Shown here one piece after another: positions 42,705-47,574 of a stretch of DNA of 47,574 bases; within the stretch, counting starts at the first letter, position 1, and each line of letters starts with the position of its first letter. This DNA comes from DAOMFM01 sp035429825 (GTDB lineage Bacteria; Acidobacteriota; Blastocatellia; UBA7656; JADIYM01). The stretch is from contig JBGAKX010000019.1 in the NCBI GenBank assembly GCA_044224215.1, forward strand, positions 1-47,574. Reading direction: 5' to 3'. The notes beneath the pieces are model-generated. The model made no database searches. It had not been told where the DNA came from and worked only from the letters and a program-made list of their open reading frames with translations. The position numbers were made by a program, and so were the translations under genes.

Positions 42705-43736
42705 ATGCCGTTCAACGACCGATTTCTCAGCGCATGCCGCCGTCTTCCCGTCGATCGCCCTCCGGTCTGGATGATGCGACAGGCCGGCCGTTACCTCCCT
42801 GAATACCGAGCGGTGCGCGAGATGTCGGACTTCATGACGATGTGCAAGACGCCCGATCTGGCCGTCGAGGTCTCACTTCAGCCATATCGGCGGTTCGGAA
42901 TGGACGCCGTGATCGTGTTCTCGGACATCCTGATTCCGGTCGAGGCCATGGGCGTTCCCGTCGTCTTCAACCCGGCTCCCGTGCTCGAATCGCCGGTCCG
43001 CACGGCGGATGACGTCGCGCGGCTGCATGTTCCCGATCCCGCGCTCGAGACCGGGTTCGTGCTCGACGCCATCCGCACGCTCTCCCGCGAGCTCGCCGAC
43101 GACGTGCCGGTCATCGGATTTGCCGGCGCGCCGTGGACGCTCGCGTCGTACGCGATCGAGGGCGGCGGCTCGAAGAGCTACGCGAATGCGAAGCGGATGA
43201 TGTACGCGGAACCGCGAGTGTTCCACGCGCTTGCGGACAAGCTTGCGACGACGGTCGCGATCTACCTGAACGCCCAGATCGCGGCGGGAGCGCGCGCCGT
43301 TCAGATCTTCGATTCGTGGGGCGGACAGTTGTCGGTTGCCGACTACGAGCAGTTCGCGCTTCCCTACACGCGCCAGATCATCGAGCAGATCGATCGTGCC
43401 AAAACACCGGTCATACATTACATCGGGAATGGCGCGCACCTCGTCGAGGCCGCTGGATCTGCCGGCGCCGACGTGCTCAGCGTCGACTGGCGGACGGACA
43501 TTCCGGCCGCGCGGCTCGCGACCGGCGGTCGGGTTGCGTTTCAGGGGAACCTCGATCCGTGCATTCTCCTTGGCGCACCCGAGCACGTCGCCCGCGAGAC
43601 CGCGCGCATGCTCGCCGCGAACGCGGGCGAACCCGGTTACATTGCCAACCTTGGACACGGTATTCTTCCGGAGACGCCGGTCGCGAGCGCCGAGGCGTTT
43701 CTGCGAACGGTCCAAACGTACGGGGGTGTGGGATGA
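42705..43736 (+). CDS. hemE: Uroporphyrinogen decarboxylase
   Basis: A 343-residue enzyme that removes four carboxyl groups from uroporphyrinogen III to give coproporphyrinogen III. Signatures: PPVWMMRQAGRYLPEYR near residues 17-33, the catalytic FSDILIP (Asp) around 72-78, GFAGAPWTLASYAIEGGGS and GILPETP near the C-terminus. The ATG giving MPFNDRFLSACRR has a GAGG ribosome binding site and fits the family; an 18-codon longer frame is rejected. First gene of the hemE-hemN-hemH-hemG/hemY operon; its stop overlaps the hemN start (ATGA). Confidence 0.96.
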   Translation: MPFNDRFLSACRRLPVDRPPVWMMRQAGRYLPEYRAVREMSDFMTMCKTPDLAVEVSLQPYRRFGMDAVIVFSDILIPVEAMGVPVVFNPAPVLESPVRTADDVARLHVPDPALETGFVLDAIRTLSRELADDVPVIGFAGAPWTLASYAIEGGGSKSYANAKRMMYAEPRVFHALADKLATTVAIYLNAQIAAGARAVQIFDSWGGQLSVADYEQFALPYTRQIIEQIDRAKTPVIHYIGNGAHLVEAAGSAGADVLSVDWRTDIPAARLATGGRVAFQGNLDPCILLGAPEHVARETARMLAANAGEPGYIANLGHGILPETPVASAEAFLRTVQTYGGVG

Positions 43737-45151
43737 CCGATTCACTGGAGATCTCGGTGCAGGGCGAGCGCGTCAGGCTTCCGCTCGAAGTGCTCGACCG
43801 CTACAACGTTTATGGTCCGCGATACACGAGCTATCCGACCGCACCCGAATGGAAGGACGACTTTGGGCCGGACGACTTTCTGCGCGCGTTCTCGAACTCC
43901 GAGGCGCAGAAGGAGAAGCCGCCCGTTTCGCTCTACTTCCACATTCCGTTCTGCGAGAGCCTGTGCTGGTTCTGCGGGTGCAACGTCATCATCAACCGCA
44001 ACAAGGCGGTATCGAATCCGTACCTCGATCGCCTGAAGATCGAGATCGATCGCGTTGCCGAGGGCGTCGACCGTGCGCGCCCGGCGGTTCAGTTCCACTG
44101 GGGCGGAGGCACGCCGACGTACCTCGAGCCGGAACAGATGGCCGACCTGTACCGGTTCACGTCCGACCGGTTCAACCTGCAGCCCGACGCCGAGATCGGT
44201 CTCGAGGTCGACCCGCGCGTCACGACCCACGAACACGTGCAGACCGTGGCGGAGCTTGGCTTCAACCGCGTCAGCATGGGCGTTCAGGACTTCACGCCGC
44301 AGGTCCAGGAGGCGGTCGCGCGCATACAGTCGTACGAACAGACAGCCGCGCTGGTCGAGGACTGCCGCGCGAACGGGTTCACGAGCGTGAACATCGACCT
44401 CATGTACGGCCTGCCCTACCAGACGGTCGCGTCGTTTCTCGAGACGGTGGACAAAATCATCGAGATCTCGCCGGACCGCATCGCGCTGTTCAACTATGCG
44501 CACGTGCCACAGCTCAGACACGCGCAGAATGCGTTCCGCAGAATGCCGTTGCCCCAGGGCTTCGAGAAGTTCGAGATCTTCCGGACCGCGAGCGAGCGCT
44601 TCACCGAGGCGGGCTACGTCTTCATCGGTCTCGACCACTTCGCAAAACCCGACGACGAGATGGCGCGTGCGCAGGCCGACAGGACGCTGTGGCGCAACTT
44701 CCAGGGATACACGACAAAGGCAGGAACGGATCTGTATGCCATGGGCGTGAGCGCGATCAGCTTTGTCGCCGGCGCGTTCGCCCAGAATTTCCGCGATACG
44801 GATCGCTACTACGAACGGCTCGATGCGGGGACGCTGCCGACGATGCGCGGCATCTGGCTCAACGAGGACGACACGATTCGCGCAAAGGTGATCGAGCGGC
44901 TGCTGTGCCACTGCGTGCTCGTCAAGGCGGAGATCGAGGCGGAGTTCGGAATCGACTTCGATTCGTACTTCGCATCTGCGATCGCAAATCTCGCGCAGCC
45001 TGCGGCCGACGGGCTCGTCGTGCTCTCCGACGACCGGATCGACGTCACGCCGCTCGGCCGTCTGTTTCTTCGCAACCTCGCGATGCCGTTCGATTCCTAT
45101 CTCGAGAACAAGGCGCCGGGCGAGAAGCCAATCTTCTCAAAGACGTTATGA
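43733..45151 (+). CDS. hemN: Oxygen-independent coproporphyrinogen III oxidase
   Basis: A 472-residue radical SAM enzyme that oxidatively decarboxylates coproporphyrinogen III to protoporphyrinogen IX without oxygen. The cluster motif is Cys74, Cys78, Cys81 and Cys83 (CESLCWFCGC), preceded by SLYFHIPF. GPRYTSYPTAPEW at the N-terminus, HWGGGTPTYL (102-111) and the long C-terminal domain distinguish true HemN from the shorter HemW. The length fits E. coli HemN (457). The ATG overlaps the hemE stop. An oxygen-independent enzyme here points to haem synthesis at low oxygen; an oxygen-dependent partner may exist elsewhere. Confidence 0.95.
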   Translation: MTDSLEISVQGERVRLPLEVLDRYNVYGPRYTSYPTAPEWKDDFGPDDFLRAFSNSEAQKEKPPVSLYFHIPFCESLCWFCGCNVIINRNKAVSNPYLDRLKIEIDRVAEGVDRARPAVQFHWGGGTPTYLEPEQMADLYRFTSDRFNLQPDAEIGLEVDPRVTTHEHVQTVAELGFNRVSMGVQDFTPQVQEAVARIQSYEQTAALVEDCRANGFTSVNIDLMYGLPYQTVASFLETVDKIIEISPDRIALFNYAHVPQLRHAQNAFRRMPLPQGFEKFEIFRTASERFTEAGYVFIGLDHFAKPDDEMARAQADRTLWRNFQGYTTKAGTDLYAMGVSAISFVAGAFAQNFRDTDRYYERLDAGTLPTMRGIWLNEDDTIRAKVIERLLCHCVLVKAEIEAEFGIDFDSYFASAIANLAQPAADGLVVLSDDRIDVTPLGRLFLRNLAMPFDSYLENKAPGEKPIFSKTL

Positions 45152-45207
45152 CGTACGGCGCGGTTCACACTCCACGTGGCGTCGCGTCCGGGCGCGTGAC
45201 GCGATGA
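45148..45207 (+). CDS. 19-codon micro-ORF bridging hemN and hemH
   Basis: ATG at 45148 overlaps the hemN stop as ATGA, and the TGA at 45205-45207 overlaps the hemH ATG, again as ATGA. The peptide would be MTYGAVHTPRGVASGRVTR. It has no recognisable function. It may act as a coupling relay that carries terminating ribosomes across the 52-base gap to hemH. It could also be chance, since ATGA is common here; its coding status is unproven. Confidence 0.35.
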   Translation: MTYGAVHTPRGVASGRVTR

Positions 45208-46187
45208 TCGGAATCCTGCTGTTCAACCTCGGCGGACCCGAGCGACTCGAGGACGTGCGCCCGTTTCTCTACAACCTGTTCTCGGACCCCGAGATCATCA
45301 ACCTGCCGTCGATCCTCCGAAAGCCGCTCGCGGCGTTCATCGCCGTCACGCGCGGCCCCAAGTCACGCGGCTATTATTCGAAGATCGGCGGAGGCTCGCC
45401 GCTCAGGCGCGTCACGGTCGAGCAGGGACGCGCGCTCGAGGCGCGTCTCGCCGAGCGCGGGCTCGAGGCGCGATCCTACGTGGGAATGCGCGCGTGGTAC
45501 CCGTTCATCGGCGAAGCAGTGGACCAGTTGGTCGCCGACGGCGTCAGCGAAGTCGTCGTCCTGCCGCTCTATCCGCAATTCTCGGTGTCCACGACGGGTT
45601 CGTCGACCAAGGAGCTCTATCGCATTTTGTGGGGGCGCGGAGGACTACGAAGTATCCGGCGTCGATACATCACGCGCTGGTACGACCATCCCGGCTACAT
45701 CGACGCCATCGCGCGACGTGTCACCTCGCAGCTCAGCGAGTTCCCCGACCCCTCATCCGTCCATCTGCTGTTCACGGCGCACAGCATCCCGCTCAGCTAC
45801 ATCGAAAAGGGAGACCCGTACGAGCAGCAGACCGAGGCGACGGTGCGCCTCGTGCTCGAGCGTCTCGGGCTCGACCTCGACCACACGCTCGCATACCAGA
45901 GCAAGGTTGGCCCGGTGAAGTGGCTCGCCCCGTCGACGGAGAGTCAGATCCAGCAGCTCGGCGCTCGCGGCGTCGAACAGGTGCTCGCGATCCCGATCAG
46001 CTTTGTGTCGGACCACATCGAGACGCTCTACGAGATCGACATTCTCTACCGCGACCTTGCCACGAACGCCGGCATTCGGCATTTCCGCCGCACAGAGGCG
46101 CTCGGCGTCGATCCGGGCTTCATCGACTGCCTGGCCGACATGGTCGTCGCACGGCTGTCGCCGCGCGTGAGAGGCGGTGCCAGGTGA
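45204..46187 (+). CDS. hemH: Ferrochelatase
   Basis: A 327-residue enzyme that inserts iron into the porphyrin. Motifs: the N-terminal GILLFNLGGPERLEDVRPFL, PLYPQFSVSTTGSS (about 121-134), the metal-site histidine His193 in TAHSIP, and SDHIETLYEID (269-279) with the conserved glutamates. It is of normal length and lacks a C-terminal membrane anchor. Whether it uses protoporphyrin or coproporphyrin cannot be read from sequence; the neighbouring HemN supports the protoporphyrin route. Its stop overlaps the hemG/hemY GTG (GTGA). Confidence 0.95.
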   Translation: MIGILLFNLGGPERLEDVRPFLYNLFSDPEIINLPSILRKPLAAFIAVTRGPKSRGYYSKIGGGSPLRRVTVEQGRALEARLAERGLEARSYVGMRAWYPFIGEAVDQLVADGVSEVVVLPLYPQFSVSTTGSSTKELYRILWGRGGLRSIRRRYITRWYDHPGYIDAIARRVTSQLSEFPDPSSVHLLFTAHSIPLSYIEKGDPYEQQTEATVRLVLERLGLDLDHTLAYQSKVGPVKWLAPSTESQIQQLGARGVEQVLAIPISFVSDHIETLYEIDILYRDLATNAGIRHFRRTEALGVDPGFIDCLADMVVARLSPRVRGGAR

Positions 46188-47534
46188 TCGACGTCGTCGT
46201 CATCGGCGCGGGAATTTCCGGGCTCGTCGCGGCGCACCGCATGCGGCAGGCCGGAGCCGAGGTCGTCGTCGTCGACGGTGCGTCGCACCGAGACGGTCGA
46301 CGGGTTTCTCTTCGAGAACGGTCCGAACAGCGTCCGAGCGACGGACCAGCTCGACGAGTTGATCGCGAGCGTCGGGCTGCAGGACGAAGTCGTGTCGGGC
46401 GATCCGCGCGCCCCTCGCTGGATCTATCTTCCGGGCGGCCTCGTTCGTGCTCCGATGGGACCCGCGTCGCTCGTCACGACAAAGCTCGTCTCGATGCGGG
46501 CCAAGCTCAGAGTGCTCGGTGAACCCTTCGTGAAGGGGCCTGCGTCGAACGACGAACCCACGATCAAGGACTTCATCACGCGTCGTCTCGGACCCGAGAT
46601 TCACGATGTGCTCGTATCGGCGTTCGTCTCCGGAATCTACGCCGGCGACACGTCCAGGCTGAGCATGGAAGCCGTGTTCCCGAAGCTCGTCGAAATGGAG
46701 CGCGATCACGGCGGACTCGTGCGTGGCGCCGTCGCGATGCTTCGATCGAGACGCGAGTCGCCGCCTGTTCCGGCCGGGCGCCCAAAGGCGAAGCGGCGGG
46801 GCCTGACGGTGATGTCGTTTGCCAACGGGCTCGAGCGGCTGCCGTTGCGCATTGCTGAGCGGCTTGGCGATTCGCTGCGGCTCGGTTGCGCTGCGACGGG
46901 GCTCGCGTCGCAGCCGGACGGATTTCGCGTGACGACGGCAAACGGCGACATCGATTCGAGGACGGTGCTGGTTGCCTGCCCGTCGTATGCGGCGGCGGAC
47001 CTTCTCGAGCCGATGAGCAGTGCGCTTGCGACGACGCTCCGCGAGGTCGAGTACGCGCCGGTCGCATCGGTGACGCTTGCGTTCGAGCACCGGCAGATTG
47101 CGCACGATTGTTCGGGATTCGGGTTCCTCGCGCCGCGCAGCTCCGGTCTGCGGACGCTTGGCGCGGTGTTTCCGTCGAGCCTGTTTGGCGGACGGGCGCC
47201 GGATGGTTGGCAATCGTTTACGTGCTTCATCGGCGGAACGACGGATCCGACCGCGATCGATCTCGACGACGACGCGATTGTCGACGTCGTTGCGGGGGAT
47301 CTCGGCCGGGCGGTCGGGGCATCCGGCGCGCCGAGAGTTCTGTCCATCACGCGGTGGCGGCGTGCGATTCCCCAGTACACGATCGGTCATTCGCGGCGGA
47401 TGCAGAACGCGGTCGACGAGGCCCGGCGGTTGGGTGTTTGGCTGACCGGCAATTACATCGAGGGCGTCAGCGTGGGCGATTGCGTGCGGCACGCGACGGA
47501 GGTCGCGGACCGGACCCTTACAGGGTCCTCGTAA
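46184..47534 (+). pseudogene. hemG: Protoporphyrinogen oxidase (HemY-type), frameshifted near its N-terminus
   Basis: FAD-dependent oxidase of protoporphyrinogen IX, HemY/PPOX type (the type long labelled hemG in Bacillus-style annotation). The start GTG overlaps the hemH stop and encodes MIDVVVIGAGISGLVAAHRM, a correct GxGxxG FAD-binding fold, up to about VVVVDG (46276). The rest of the protein (TETVDGFLFENGPNSV through to the FAD-binding WLTGNYIEGVSVGDCVRHA) is in the +1 frame from about 46278. The family motif A-S-x-R-x-G-G-x-x-R-T between them is missing its glycines, so roughly 20 bases (2 modulo 3) appear deleted. It may be a real lesion or an assembly error in a run of GTC repeats. The last six residues (TLTGSS) come from a repeat hairpin. 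Confidence 0.82.
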
Positions 47535-47574
47535 TAACGACGGTGGACCGGGGGTCGTCGTCGCGCTCCGCGCT
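47512..47574. repeat. Family-A palindromic repeat, cut by window end
   Basis: GGACCCTTACAGGGTCC (47512-47528) overlaps the 3' end of the hemG/hemY frame, followed about 20 bases later by CCGGGGGTCGTCGTCGC (from 47548), in the same order as the left unit at 26076. The unit continues beyond the window. Confidence 0.8.

Noticed and set aside
43133..45151. A longer start for hemN inside hemE
   Set aside because: The first 200 codons are hemE in another frame; the ATG overlapping the hemE stop starts the conserved HemN N-terminus.

Overview
The window is one continuous, GC-rich, gene-dense stretch of bacterial chromosome holding housekeeping genes, with no phage, insertion sequence, rRNA or CRISPR array. 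The mix suggests a Gram-negative-type bacterium: a family 9 (heptosyltransferase-like) glycosyltransferase, apolipoprotein N-acyltransferase and signal peptidase II, together with the bacillithiol genes bshB1 and bshA and secreted M13 and M16 peptidases. I infer Acidobacteriota, perhaps Vicinamibacteria, from gene content alone; no marker gene proves it.

Layout. 1-6611 (minus) is a unidirectional array read from right to left: a GspG-domain secreted protein, a small membrane protein, a secreted TPR protein, a CAP-domain protein, ispE, tRNA-Gln(TTG), prs, rplY and pth (cut by the window edge). 6705-20878 (plus) holds hpt, a palindromic repeat element, lipA, lnt, prfB with its programmed +1 frameshift, ftsK, a 2-isopropylmalate-synthase-family gene, an unknown coiled-coil gene, an M20 peptidase, a family 9 glycosyltransferase and an uncharacterised three-gene membrane module. 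A strong bidirectional hairpin ends that block. An M13 peptidase (minus) diverges from a pair of M16 peptidases (plus, catalytic plus inactive partner). A large composite repeat (26076-26607) separates these from the minus-strand block ytxH-like, coiled-coil membrane gene, ileS, lspA. The plus strand resumes with bshB1, bshA and a DUF11-like surface protein, facing an ATP-grasp gene on the minus strand; then queG and a secreted FlgT-like protein.

38803-42648 (minus) is the most unusual part. An ABC-transporter ATPase is followed by a 1007-residue protein that joins a long, membrane-less methyl-accepting chemotaxis signalling hairpin to a complete peptide-type solute-binding domain (SBP_bac_5). 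There is no signal peptide, no membrane segment and no permease, so it looks like a soluble chemoreceptor that reads a cytoplasmic ligand.

42705-47534 (plus) is a tightly coupled haem operon hemE-hemN-hemH-hemG/hemY. A 19-codon micro-ORF bridges hemN and hemH through ATGA overlaps at both ends, and hemG/hemY is broken by an apparent deletion and frameshift near its dinucleotide-binding motif.

Several families of palindromic intergenic repeats recur: a three-hairpin family at 7271-7481, 26076-26607 and 47512-47574; GGTA/TACC-loop inverted pairs at 36363-36476 and 38663-38742 with compensatory stem changes; and CCGCAGAT-type hairpins at 13984-14021 and 20885-20920. Two coding sequences (lspA and hemG/hemY) end inside repeat copies. 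Several genes (hpt, lipA, bshB1, queG) have a -10-like element only 6-8 bases before the start codon, which suggests leaderless mRNAs.
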